From NCBI GenBank assembly GCA_023386865.1, contig JAEWIV010000143.1, positions 1 to 17,071 on the forward strand: 17,071 nt of DNA, written 5' to 3'. The translations under genes were made by a program, and so were the position numbers. The stretch is from Pseudomonadota bacterium (GTDB taxonomy: Bacteria > Pseudomonadota > Alphaproteobacteria > Reyranellales > Reyranellaceae). This document shows positions 1 to 6,948 of the stretch, one piece after another; positions within the stretch are counted from its first letter, which is position 1; each line of letters begins with the position of its first letter. The notes under the pieces are model-generated. The model searched no databases, had not been told where the DNA came from, and worked only from the letters and a program-made list of their open reading frames with translations.

Positions 1-283
1 ACTTGAGACCGTCGCGCAACTTGAACGTCCAGGTGAGCTTGTCGTCGCTCACGGTCCAGCTTTCGACCATCTGCGGCTGCGGCTCGTACTTGCCGTCGAT
101 CGCAAACAGCGTGTCGTAGATCAGGTAGCCGTGGTTGCGCACGATATAGGCCGTGGTCCACACCGGATCGACGATCTTGAGATCCGAATGCATGACGACG
201 CGCAGTGTCCTGGCCGACTGCGCCGCGGCCGGCGTGGAAAGCAACACGGCGCCCGCCAGGGCGACCAACGAACGACGCAGCAT
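1..283 (-). CDS. Peptide/nickel-type ABC transporter substrate-binding protein, N-terminal part
   Basis: This is the first 94 codons of a gene that runs off the left edge of the window. It begins with MLRRS and a hydrophobic stretch ending in TPAAAQS, a typical Sec signal peptide cut near residue 22. The mature start resembles the periplasmic solute-binding proteins of peptide-type ABC importers (SBP_bac_5). In that family a segment like LKIVDPVWTTAY is followed by a YDTLF motif (here YLIYDTLFAIDG) and then by PQMVESWTVSDDKLTWTFKLR, which matches the usual LAESWEVSDDGLTYTFKLR-like signature. A GGGAGG ribosome site lies about 6 nt before the ATG. The upstream M81 gene stops 25 nt away on the same strand, so the two are probably co-transcribed. 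That suggests import of a peptide-like or amide-containing substrate. The permease and ATPase genes would be expected just outside the window. Confidence 0.85.
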   Translation of the reverse strand, partial: MLRRSLVALAGAVLLSTPAAAQSARTLRVVMHSDLKIVDPVWTTAYIVRNHGYLIYDTLFAIDGKYEPQPQMVESWTVSDDKLTWTFKLRDGLK

Positions 284-308
284 GACAGCCTCCCTTCGGG
301 CGGCGGTC

Positions 309-1844
309 TCAGACGTCCGTGGGGGGCGTCCAACTCGCTTCTTCGTCGAGCGGGTAGACCGGCCGCGGTAACCCGGTCCAAGTGAAGTTCGCCAGGATCG
401 GCGACGTCAAGCCCGGACAGTCGACTTCGTAGATCTGTCCGGCGTTGAAGAACTCGTCGAAGCCGCCGCGGAAGTGGCCCCGGCTCTTGACCACGACCAC
501 CCGCGCCTGGGCGATATCCAGGCCGAACATCTCGAACTGCATCGGGTCCATGCACTGGCAGCGGTTGGTGATAACCACGAGCTGGATGCCGCCGAGGTCG
601 AGCAGGGCGGAAGGTCCCATGTCCGACGACACGTTCCGGAGCACGCCGCGGCGGCCGACATACTTGCCGTCGCTCAGCCTGACGACCTTGGCCTCGCAGT
701 CGAAGGGCAGGGAGAATTCCTGGTGTTCCAGGGAGTTGAACGAGGCGGTGAAGACGGCGCCTTCACCCAGCGCATGCGCCTTGGCGGCGACGGCGCCGTC
801 GTTGAACACGCCGAAGATCACATGCTGGGCGCCGGCGGCCTTGAGCGCGCGCAGCAGGTACGTGGTGTTGCCGCGTCCGCCGCCGCCGGGATTGTCGGCG
901 ACGTCGGCAAGGATGATCGGCTTGCGGCGGCGGTCGCGGCCGACCGAGACGGCGAGCTGGACGGCGTCGGCGAGCGGCGTCATGGCGCGCTTGAAGCGCT
1001 CCTTCATGCTCCAGGCGCGCTTGGCGATGTCGAGCGACAGGTCGGCCGCCGCCTGCCGGTTGCCGTTGCGCGCCGTCACCACGGCGGTCAGGCCGTTCTT
1101 CGGGCTGTCGCTGTAGGCAAAGCCCGCCATCACCGAGACATTGAGGATGTCGCCGCCCACCTTGGTCTGGCCGTACTTGATGAGGTCGGCGTAGGGACCT
1201 TTGGCGGTCAGCAGCGAGATCTGCGGCGGCACCAGCGGCAGCTTGACCATGGTCACGGCGGTGCGCGCGCCGGCCAGGCACTCGCGCATGTGCCGGGCTG
1301 CTTCGACGCCGCGCTCGTAGATGTCGGTGTGCGGGTTCTCGAGGTAGCCGACGAACACCGAGAGGTTGTCGGTCATCCGGCGCGAGACGTTGGCGTGCAG
1401 GTCGAAGGTCGAGACGACCGGGATGTCCGGTCCGACCACGCGGCGGATGGTCTCGAACATGTCGCCGTCGGGATCGTCGGTGCCTTCGGCCAGCGCCGCT
1501 CCGTGCGCGGCGACGAAGACCGCGTCGAGCGGCAGCGCCGCCTTCAGGCCGGCCTCGATGTCGGCCAGGAAGGCGTTGAAGAAGCTCCGCTCGACCGGAC
1601 CGCCGGGCTGGGCCTGCGAGACGCGCAACGGGACCGGCGTCCAGGTGCCGGTGCGATCCATCTCGGTGAAGAAGCCGGGCAGGTCGGGAAGCGTGATCGA
1701 CTTGCCCGAGCGCGCCTCGCTCACGATCTGGTTGCCGCGGATGTCGACGTCGGTCTCGAAGTCCGCTCCCGTGGTCACCGGCGAGAACCGGTTGCATTCG
1801 ATGGCGAAGCTGAGAACGGCAATCCGCGGATTGTCTTGCGACAC
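309..1844 (-). CDS. M81-family (MlrC/microcystinase C-like) metallohydrolase
   Basis: The 511-aa product matches the layout of M81 proteins, an N-terminal DUF1485 metallohydrolase domain plus a C-terminal MlrC domain. Visible landmarks are AVLSFAIECNRFSP at 9-22, VFVAAHGAA at 109-117, DPDGD at 124-128, STFDLHANVS at 145-154 and NPHTD at 170-174. The residues in DLH (D148, H150) and H172 are plausible metal ligands by analogy with MlrC. A glycine-rich DNPGGGGRGNTT segment starts the C-terminal half. MlrC opens linearised microcystin peptides, but most M81 homologues act on unknown amides or small peptides, so the substrate here is not established. The start is GTG at 1844, chosen because AAGGAG lies 6 nt upstream and the preceding hydrolase stops 9 nt away. 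The substrate-binding protein gene follows 25 nt downstream. It could process an imported substrate or a product of the oxygenase operon. Confidence 0.88.
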   Translation of the reverse strand: MSQDNPRIAVLSFAIECNRFSPVTTGADFETDVDIRGNQIVSEARSGKSITLPDLPGFFTEMDRTGTWTPVPLRVSQAQPGGPVERSFFNAFLADIEAGLKAALPLDAVFVAAHGAALAEGTDDPDGDMFETIRRVVGPDIPVVSTFDLHANVSRRMTDNLSVFVGYLENPHTDIYERGVEAARHMRECLAGARTAVTMVKLPLVPPQISLLTAKGPYADLIKYGQTKVGGDILNVSVMAGFAYSDSPKNGLTAVVTARNGNRQAAADLSLDIAKRAWSMKERFKRAMTPLADAVQLAVSVGRDRRRKPIILADVADNPGGGGRGNTTYLLRALKAAGAQHVIFGVFNDGAVAAKAHALGEGAVFTASFNSLEHQEFSLPFDCEAKVVRLSDGKYVGRRGVLRNVSSDMGPSALLDLGGIQLVVITNRCQCMDPMQFEMFGLDIAQARVVVVKSRGHFRGGFDEFFNAGQIYEVDCPGLTSPILANFTWTGLPRPVYPLDEEASWTPPTDV

Positions 1845-1853
1845 GACTTCTCC

Positions 1854-2687
1854 TTAGCGCTGGCGCGCCAGAAACGCCTCGACCAGCCCGTTGAAGGTAG
1901 CGGCCTCCTCGAAGTATGGCGAGTGGCCGGCATGGGGGATCAGATGTGCTTGCCCGCAGGGCAGGGCTGCCGCGATGGCGCTTGCCAGGAAAGCCGGGAA
2001 GACGACGTCCTCGCCGCCGGCGATCAGGAGCGTGGGCACCCGAAAATCCTTCAGCTCCGCCAGGGTCCGACGGGCGGTGCGGCGCAGGCCCGTGCGTACC
2101 TTCTCCTTGTCGAGCGCTCCGGCCATCGAGTCGATGCCGGCGTAGAGAAGATGCAGCGCGGGCGAGCGCGCCGCCGCGCCACGGCCCATCGCCGGATGGA
2201 TGCCGTCGGCGAGGCCGGCCGCGACCTTCGCTTCGGCGTCCTTCGACCAGGCATCGTAGGCCGATCCGCCGGACGGATCGTTGCCGCGACGATCGAGCGT
2301 GCCCGACGTCGAGCTCAGCACCAGCGCCTCGACCTTCGCCGGATGGGCGATCGCGTATTCGAGGACCGTCCAGCCGCCCATCGACTGGCCGACGAGGCGC
2401 ACGTCGGGGAATTTCAGATGATCGATCAGGGCGGCAAGGTCGGCGGCATAGTCGGCCGGATCGGGACCGCCCTCGATGGCGCCCGATGGCGCGAAGCCCC
2501 GATGGGCGAAGGTCACGCAGGTGTAGCGCGGTGCGAAGTGCGCGACTTGCTGCCACCAGCTGAGGTGATTGCCGCCCAGGCCATGGGCAAACAGCAACGC
2601 CGGTCCACTGCCCGATACCTCGTAGTACAGGTCGCCGAACGGTCGTTTCAGTCGGCCGACGCTGCGCGTCGGCGCCTTGTAGGTCAT
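1854..2687 (-). CDS. Alpha/beta hydrolase (serine hydrolase)
   Basis: The 277-aa product has a complete alpha/beta hydrolase signature. It shows an oxyanion-hole motif HGLGG at 35-39, a nucleophile elbow GQSMGG with S102, an acid D227 in GGEDVVFP and the catalytic H255 in HAGHSPYFE. It is predicted to be cytoplasmic, with no signal peptide. Related enzymes hydrolyse esters, thioesters or C-C bonds of ring-cleavage products (meta-cleavage hydrolase-like), but the substrate cannot be read from sequence. The open frame continues further upstream. I chose ATG 2687 because the homologous fold begins just after it and because the upstream gene stops 16 nt before it. The ribosome site is weak. Its place behind the oxygenase genes and 9 nt before the M81 gene suggests hydrolysis of a pathway intermediate. 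Confidence 0.86.
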   Translation of the reverse strand: MTYKAPTRSVGRLKRPFGDLYYEVSGSGPALLFAHGLGGNHLSWWQQVAHFAPRYTCVTFAHRGFAPSGAIEGGPDPADYAADLAALIDHLKFPDVRLVGQSMGGWTVLEYAIAHPAKVEALVLSSTSGTLDRRGNDPSGGSAYDAWSKDAEAKVAAGLADGIHPAMGRGAAARSPALHLLYAGIDSMAGALDKEKVRTGLRRTARRTLAELKDFRVPTLLIAGGEDVVFPAFLASAIAAALPCGQAHLIPHAGHSPYFEEAATFNGLVEAFLARQR

Positions 2688-2703
2688 GGGGCCGAAAGTC
2701 CTG

Positions 2704-3261
2704 TCAGAAGAGGACCAGCGTAGAGCCCACGACGCCCAACGGCCAGCGGCCCGCGGCGAACAGACGAAACTTGCTTTCGAAAGGCGAGGCGGCGTCCTCG
2801 GCCAAGCGTGCCAGTGCCAGTTGGTAGGCTGCCTGGGCCGCCGCGCCGGCGGCGACATGGATGGATGGCTTCGCCGCGCCGCCCATGCGCGAGGCAGCCG
2901 TTGCCGCCTTGCCGTGGACGATCTCGCCCGCGTCGGTGGTGAGCTCGGTGAGCGCGATCCACAGGGCGCGTTCGGGATAGCGGGTCTCGGCTCGACCGAG
3001 CAGCCGCTTGCGTAGCGCTTCCTCGCGGTCCCACCAGGCGGCCGACCAGTCGGGCGCCTTCAGGACGCGCTCGGCCTCGGGCCAATCGCGCGCCTGGCCC
3101 AGCACCAGCGCACCGAGCCCCAGCGCCGTCGCATAGGCATTGGCATCGGCGCGGTCGCCGTCGGTCAGGGGCTCGCCCAAGGCGGCAAACCAGGCCGCGG
3201 CATGGATCTCGCCCCTCAGCCCCTCGAGCAGCGCGCGCGGCAGGGTGACGACGGCGCTCAC
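2704..3261 (-). CDS. Unrecognised 185-aa protein, probable partner of the diiron oxygenase
   Basis: I do not recognise this family. The frame starts with GTG at 3261, overlapping the oxygenase stop as GTGA, which implies translational coupling. An in-frame GGAGG lies 13 nt upstream. The product is alanine-rich and looks mainly helical, with amphipathic segments such as GLRGEIHAAAWFAAL and PERALWIALTELTTDAGEIV. It has no signal peptide, no clear membrane helix and no ExxH metal-binding pair. The C-terminus ends in a hydrophobic GRWPLGVVGSTLVLF. Position and size suggest a structural subunit, in the way PaaC lacks the active metal site beside PaaA in the phenylacetyl-CoA epoxidase. That comparison is inference, since no PaaC signature is visible. 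It may instead be a chaperone or an unrelated pathway protein. The gene itself is well supported by coupling and codon use. Confidence 0.75.
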   Translation of the reverse strand: MSAVVTLPRALLEGLRGEIHAAAWFAALGEPLTDGDRADANAYATALGLGALVLGQARDWPEAERVLKAPDWSAAWWDREEALRKRLLGRAETRYPERALWIALTELTTDAGEIVHGKAATAASRMGGAAKPSIHVAAGAAAQAAYQLALARLAEDAASPFESKFRLFAAGRWPLGVVGSTLVLF

Positions 3262-3965
3262 GCCGCCTGCCGGACCTCCGGCAGGGTGAGGCCGTACTTG
3301 GCGGCGACCTCGGTCGCGCGCTTCATGAAGTCGGCGCGCATCTCGTCGTTGGTGCGCTGCTTGATGTTCCACTTGCGGAAGATCTCGTTGTTCCTCGACT
3401 TCGAGCCGCCGAAGAACGACGGCAGGTACGGGAAGTATTCGTCGACCGCAGCCTGCAGGGTAGCCTTGCCTTGCGGCGTCTTGACCAGCTCGGCGGTGAA
3501 GTCCTCGCCGAACTGCGCGTGGAAACGCTCCTCCGGCATGGTCGCGCGCGCGAGGTTGCGCAGCGGATGGAAGGTGCAGTGCAGCAGGTCCTCGACCTGC
3601 AGGATCTCGGCGAGGTCGGCCAGGAGCTTGATGGCGACGAACTCCTCCCATGTCTTGAGGGGGAACTCGAAGATGGACAGCGGCCGCTTGCCGGTGCCGG
3701 GCATCATGCGCTCTTCCGGGATGCCCATCTGCATGCCGAGCTGCTTGAAGCGCACGTGGTGGCCGTACTCCTCCATGGCGACACGGCAGGTCAGCCACTT
3801 GGCGTAGGGCGTCGGCGCGTAGGCGATGGCGGGCTCGTCGAACACCTGCGCGCCGTAGAGCTCGTTGATGGCGTGGCTGATCACCAGCTTGGCCACGGCC
3901 TCGCGGTACTCTTCGGGAGCGTTCTTCAGCTCCTCGACGGTCTTGACGACGATGGGGTCGCTCAT
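3258..3965 (-). CDS. PaaA/BoxB-family diiron oxygenase (phenylacetic acid catabolic protein-like)
   Basis: The 235-aa product has the four-helix ferritin-like ligand pattern of PaaA/BoxB-type CoA-thioester epoxidases. Candidate iron ligands are E35 (INELYG), E66 and H69 (EEYGH), D117 (LLADLAE), and E146 and H149 (EERFH). The 29-residue step from D117 to E146 equals the D211-to-E240 step I recall for the BoxB site. The protein is much shorter than BoxB (about 470 aa) and somewhat shorter than PaaA (about 310 aa), so substrate-binding parts are reduced. Known relatives use O2 and reductase electrons to epoxidise aromatic rings carried on CoA. ATG 3965 has GGAG about 7 nt upstream and the dehydrogenase stops 10 nt before it. 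The reductase and dehydrogenase upstream and the regulator across the gap fit a dedicated oxygenase system. The metal site is strongly supported; the substrate is unknown. Confidence 0.88.
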   Translation of the reverse strand: MSDPIVVKTVEELKNAPEEYREAVAKLVISHAINELYGAQVFDEPAIAYAPTPYAKWLTCRVAMEEYGHHVRFKQLGMQMGIPEERMMPGTGKRPLSIFEFPLKTWEEFVAIKLLADLAEILQVEDLLHCTFHPLRNLARATMPEERFHAQFGEDFTAELVKTPQGKATLQAAVDEYFPYLPSFFGGSKSRNNEIFRKWNIKQRTNDEMRADFMKRATEVAAKYGLTLPEVRQAA

Positions 3966-3975
3966 GGCGGGCTCC

Positions 3976-4905
3976 TCAGACGAGCGGTTCCGTGTTGAAC
4001 GCTTCGAGATCGGTGGTGAGGTCGGTGAACTTGTCGGACAGCTTGGCGCCGAGTTCCTGCGCGAGGTTGGGCCCGGCTTCGATCTTCGCGATGGGCCGCG
4101 GCTGGCCGAACAGGAAGACCTCGCGGCCGCGCACACCCAGCAGCTGGCCGGTGATGGCCTTGCCGGCCGGCGAGCACAGCGCCGTCACCAGGTTGGCGAC
4201 GTGGTGCGCGCCGATCTTCAGCGCCCGTTCCTTGTAGGATTTCTGCGCCTCGTTGGCCGGCTGGATGATGTCGGTGACGCGGGTGCGCGCGAAGGGTGCC
4301 ACGGCGTTCGCCGTGATCTGGGCTCGCGCGAGGTCCATTGCCGTTACGCGGGTGAGGCCGAACAATCCGGCCTTGGCGCTGGCATAGGCGGCCTGGCCGA
4401 GATTTCCGTAGAGGCCGGCCGACGACACGATGTTGACGATGCGGCCCCAGTCGTAGCTGCCTTGGCCGCCGCCGCGACCCGACTTGCCCTGATCGCGCAT
4501 CACCGCCGAGGCGGCGTTGATGAGATAGAAGGCGGCCGACAGGTTGTTGCGGATCACCGCGTCCCAGTCGCGCGGATCGGCGCGGAAGACGAAGGCATCG
4601 CGCAGGATGGCGGCGTTGTTCACCACGATGTCGATGCCGCCGAAATTCTTGAGGGCGAGCTCGACCAGCGACTTGGCCGCGCCGGGCGAGGCGACACTGT
4701 CGGCGAAAGCCACCGCCTTCTTGCCCAGCGCCGCGGCGGTCTCGGTCGCCACCTTGGGGTCACCGTCCTCGCCGCCGATCGTGGCGCCGTTGTCGGCCAC
4801 GATGACGCTGGCGCCCTCGGCGATCAGCGATTCGGCGATGGCGCGACCGATGCCGCGGCCGGCGCCGGTCACGATGGCAGCGCGTCCCTCGAGAAGGCCC
4901 GTCAT
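3976..4905 (-). CDS. Short-chain dehydrogenase/reductase (SDR), MFE-2-like hydroxyacyl-CoA dehydrogenase type
   Basis: The 309-aa product has a full classical SDR core: TGAGRGIG at 13-20 for NAD(P) binding, NNAA at 96-99, a serine at 161/162 in NIVSSAG, and the catalytic YASAK with Y174 and K178. The segment ADNGATIGGEDGDP near 37-50 resembles the dinucleotide-binding loop of multifunctional enzyme type 2 and other hydroxyacyl-CoA dehydrogenases. That suggests oxidation of a beta-hydroxyacyl-CoA or a dihydrodiol-like product. After residue 265 there is a tail of about 45 residues beyond a minimal SDR, rich in charged and amphipathic sequence, with no function I can assign. The start ATG overlaps the reductase stop as ATGA, and GGGAG lies about 7 nt upstream. 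The gene sits between the reductase and oxygenase, so it probably handles the oxygenated or hydrated thioester. Confidence 0.88.
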   Translation of the reverse strand: MTGLLEGRAAIVTGAGRGIGRAIAESLIAEGASVIVADNGATIGGEDGDPKVATETAAALGKKAVAFADSVASPGAAKSLVELALKNFGGIDIVVNNAAILRDAFVFRADPRDWDAVIRNNLSAAFYLINAASAVMRDQGKSGRGGGQGSYDWGRIVNIVSSAGLYGNLGQAAYASAKAGLFGLTRVTAMDLARAQITANAVAPFARTRVTDIIQPANEAQKSYKERALKIGAHHVANLVTALCSPAGKAITGQLLGVRGREVFLFGQPRPIAKIEAGPNLAQELGAKLSDKFTDLTTDLEAFNTEPLV

Positions 4906-5939
4906 AGTTCCGCTCCCGTCTTCTTGCCTGCGTTGGCCATTTCCGCTGCGGTGTAGAACGCGTCGGCATGGATATCGATGCGGCGCATGCCGCGCTGCTC
5001 GAACAACCTGGTCGCGGCCTCGACCATGACCGGCGGCCCGGCGAGGTAGGCCTTGCAGCCGTCGAACTCGTCGAAGTCCTGGGCGACGGCCTCGTGCACC
5101 AGGCCGAGGCGGCGCTCCTCGTTGTCGCCTTCGCTCAGCACCGGAATGAAATGCAGGTTCTTGTGGGTCTCGGCCAGCTTGGCGAAATGGTCGTGCAGGT
5201 AGAGGTCGCGCTCGGAGCGGACGCCGAAATAGAAATAGATGTGCTGCGGCAGCGCCTTCTGCAGCGCCCGCTCGACCACCGACTTGATGGGGGCCATGCC
5301 CGAGCCGCCGGCGACGGCGATGATCGGCCCGCGATGGGTCTCGCGCAGGTAGGAGGGGCCGAACGGGCCCTCGACCCGCACATGGTCGCCGACGCCGAGC
5401 TTCTCGGCGACGTGGGTGGAGGTGGCGCCGCCGGCGGTGCGGCGGATATGGAACTCCAGGATCGGGTCGCCCGGCACGTTGGCCATCGAATAGTCGCGCG
5501 GCGGGCAGCCCGCGAACGTCACCGAGGCGAACTGGCCGGCCGAGAAGTCGAACGGTCCGCCGGAGACGATCTTCAGGCGGACGCGCTTGATGTCGTGCGT
5601 GGCATCGTCGATCGCCACGACCTCGCAGTCGAGCAGGCGGCGCGGGTGGACGACCAGGTCGTCCTCCTCCAGCCAGGCGACCTCGCTGTCCGCCCACGGC
5701 ACGGCGCGGCAGGCGAGGATCAAGCCGCGCTCCTTCTCCTCGTCGGAAAGCGCGAACTCGGAATAGCCCTCCATCGCCACCTCGCCCTTGACCAGGTGCG
5801 ACTTGCAGGCGCCGCAGTTGCCGGACTGGCAGCCGAACGGATAGGCGATGCCGGCATCGAGCGCGGCCGACAGGATGGTGGCGCCGGTCGAAACCTCGAT
5901 GGTACGCTCGGCCTGGACGATACGGACTTTGAAGCTCAT
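4902..5939 (-). CDS. 2Fe-2S ferredoxin / FAD / NAD(P)H reductase component (PaaE- or BenC-like electron supply)
   Basis: The 345-aa product is a three-domain oxygenase reductase. A plant-type 2Fe-2S domain comes first, with cysteines at 37, 42, 45 and 77 (FGCQSGNCGAC, then LACRA). An FAD domain follows, marked by RDYSMAN near 148-154. An NAD(P)H domain with AGGSGMAP near 210-216 and YLAGPPVM near 300 completes it. The N-terminal ferredoxin order matches benzoate dioxygenase reductase (BenC) and methane monooxygenase-type reductases, whereas PaaE has its ferredoxin at the C-terminus. It would pass electrons from NAD(P)H to the diiron protein encoded two genes downstream. It is the first gene of the leftward operon, 57 nt from the divergent MarR gene. 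No good ribosome site precedes ATG 5939 (the leader ends TTTGCCCG), so a short-leader or leaderless transcript is possible. Confidence 0.92.
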   Translation of the reverse strand: MSFKVRIVQAERTIEVSTGATILSAALDAGIAYPFGCQSGNCGACKSHLVKGEVAMEGYSEFALSDEEKERGLILACRAVPWADSEVAWLEEDDLVVHPRRLLDCEVVAIDDATHDIKRVRLKIVSGGPFDFSAGQFASVTFAGCPPRDYSMANVPGDPILEFHIRRTAGGATSTHVAEKLGVGDHVRVEGPFGPSYLRETHRGPIIAVAGGSGMAPIKSVVERALQKALPQHIYFYFGVRSERDLYLHDHFAKLAETHKNLHFIPVLSEGDNEERRLGLVHEAVAQDFDEFDGCKAYLAGPPVMVEAATRLFEQRGMRRIDIHADAFYTAAEMANAGKKTGAEL

Positions 5940-5956
5940 CGGGCAAACGCGAGAAT

Positions 5957-5975
5957 TTGTTTGATACCCAAACAA
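5957..5975. promoter_or_regulatory. Probable MarR operator: perfect 7-5-7 inverted repeat
   Basis: TTGTTTG and CAAACAA are perfect inverted repeats separated by ATACC. They sit in the 57-bp gap between the reductase start (5939) and the MarR start (5997). The 19-bp size and symmetry suit a dimeric winged-helix regulator. Part of the site (TTGATA, 5961-5966) also resembles a -35 hexamer for the MarR gene, so binding could block transcription both ways. Binding by this MarR is inferred from position. Confidence 0.65.
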
Positions 5976-5996
5976 TCTCCGTTTACCACTCCCGGC

Positions 5997-6470
5997 ATGG
6001 GCCGTCCACCCGCCAAACCGCCTGCTGCGTTGGATCGCGGGCTCTTGCCGTCCCTGCTGGGCTACGTCCTGCGCCGCGCCCAGTCGGCGGTGTTCGACGA
6101 TTTCGACAACACCTTCGCCAAGGCGGGCGAGGCGCTCACCCCGGGCGAGTTCGGCCTGCTGGTGCTGGTCGACCGCAACGCCGGGCTGAGCCAGATGGCG
6201 CTGGCGCGGGCGCTCGGCATCGACCGCTCGACCCTGGTACCGATCCTCGATCGCCTGCAGGAGCGGAGCCTGCTGATGCGGCACCGCTCGCCGACCGACG
6301 GCCGCACCCATGCGCTGGCGCTCACGCCCGGCGGCGAGAAGGCGCTGGCGCGCTTCGCCCGCCTGGTGCGCGCCCACGAAAAGCGGATCGCCGCGCAGCT
6401 TTCGGCGGCCGAAATCAAGGTGCTGATCGACCTCCTGGAGAAGGTGCGCGCCGGCGCGCGATCAGTATAG
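5997..6470 (+). CDS. MarR-family transcriptional regulator
   Basis: The 157-aa product has the MarR winged helix-turn-helix. The segment LTPGEFGLLVLVDRNAGLSQ (48-67) is the start of the DNA-binding domain. The recognition helix lies in LGIDRSTLVPILDRL (73-87). The wing carries SPTDGRTHALALTPGG (98-113), with the usual D101/R103 pair. Flanking helices at both ends would form the dimer interface. MarR proteins near aromatic or hydroxycinnamoyl pathways commonly repress their own gene and the catabolic operon until a ligand, often a CoA thioester, binds. The divergent reductase operon and the inverted repeat at 5957-5975 fit this. The ATG has no clear ribosome site, so the mRNA may be nearly leaderless. 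The thioesterase gene follows 10 nt downstream on the same strand. Confidence 0.9.
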   Translation: MGRPPAKPPAALDRGLLPSLLGYVLRRAQSAVFDDFDNTFAKAGEALTPGEFGLLVLVDRNAGLSQMALARALGIDRSTLVPILDRLQERSLLMRHRSPTDGRTHALALTPGGEKALARFARLVRAHEKRIAAQLSAAEIKVLIDLLEKVRAGARSV

Positions 6471-6480
6471 TCCGCGCCCC

Positions 6481-6948
6481 ATGAACTCGACCCATCCAGA
6501 TTTCGCCGGCGGCGACATCGGCGCGCTGAGCGACGCCGAGGCGCTGAAAGTCCTCAACGCCAACCTCAACGACCCGGTCAAGGTCCTGAACGGCGAGATG
6601 ATCGACCTCGATTCCGAGCGCGGCTTCTGCCGCTTCCGCTTCGAGATCGTGCCGGCGTTCTGCCATTCACAGGGTCGCATCTGTCAGGGCGGCTTCCTCA
6701 CGGGCATGGTCGATACCGCCATGGCCCATGCCGCGATGGCCAAATCCAATTTCGCCTGCGCCGTGCCGACGCTCGAGCTCAAGATCAGCTTTCTCGAGGC
6801 GGCTGGTCCGGGCTTCGTGACCGCCGAGGGCCGCGTGCTGCGCTGGGGCGGCTCGGTCGGCTTCCTCGACGGCGACATCAAGGACGACAAGGGCCGCCTG
6901 GTCGTGCACGCGACGTCGACGATCAAGATCGTCCGCCCGCGGCCTTGA
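6481..6948 (+). CDS. PaaI-like hotdog-fold acyl-CoA thioesterase
   Basis: The 155-aa product fits the PaaI/4-hydroxybenzoyl-CoA thioesterase group of hotdog proteins. It has ICQGGFLTGMVDTAMAHAA near 67-85, matching the family's HGGxxxxLxDxAxxxA helix, with D78 as the likely catalytic acid. TLELKISFLEAA and VLRWGGSVGFLDGDI follow, which are hotdog beta-strands. These enzymes hydrolyse aryl- or acyl-CoA thioesters. PaaI releases CoA trapped in dead-end phenylacetate intermediates. It starts 10 nt after the MarR stop, so the two are probably co-transcribed. A safety-valve role for the adjacent oxygenase pathway is a reasonable inference. No Shine-Dalgarno sequence is visible. Its last 26 bp overlap the end of the convergent PNPOx-like gene. 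Confidence 0.85.
   Translation: MNSTHPDFAGGDIGALSDAEALKVLNANLNDPVKVLNGEMIDLDSERGFCRFRFEIVPAFCHSQGRICQGGFLTGMVDTAMAHAAMAKSNFACAVPTLELKISFLEAAGPGFVTAEGRVLRWGGSVGFLDGDIKDDKGRLVVHATSTIKIVRPRP

Noticed and set aside
474..2723. Long open frame on the plus strand opposite the hydrolase genes
   Set aside because: It is antisense to two genes with full catalytic motifs. Its translation is low-complexity (rich in H, D, G, R, V) and matches no fold, as expected of GC-rich antisense DNA.
2704..5946. A complete phenylacetyl-CoA epoxidase operon (paaABCDE)
   Set aside because: No PaaB, PaaD, PaaG, PaaZ or PaaK is present, the catalytic subunit is short, and the reductase has its ferredoxin at the N-terminus, unlike PaaE.
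6466..6471. TATAGT as a promoter for the thioesterase gene
   Set aside because: No -35-like sequence lies 15-19 nt upstream, and it would need leaderless initiation. It is kept only as a remark in a finding.
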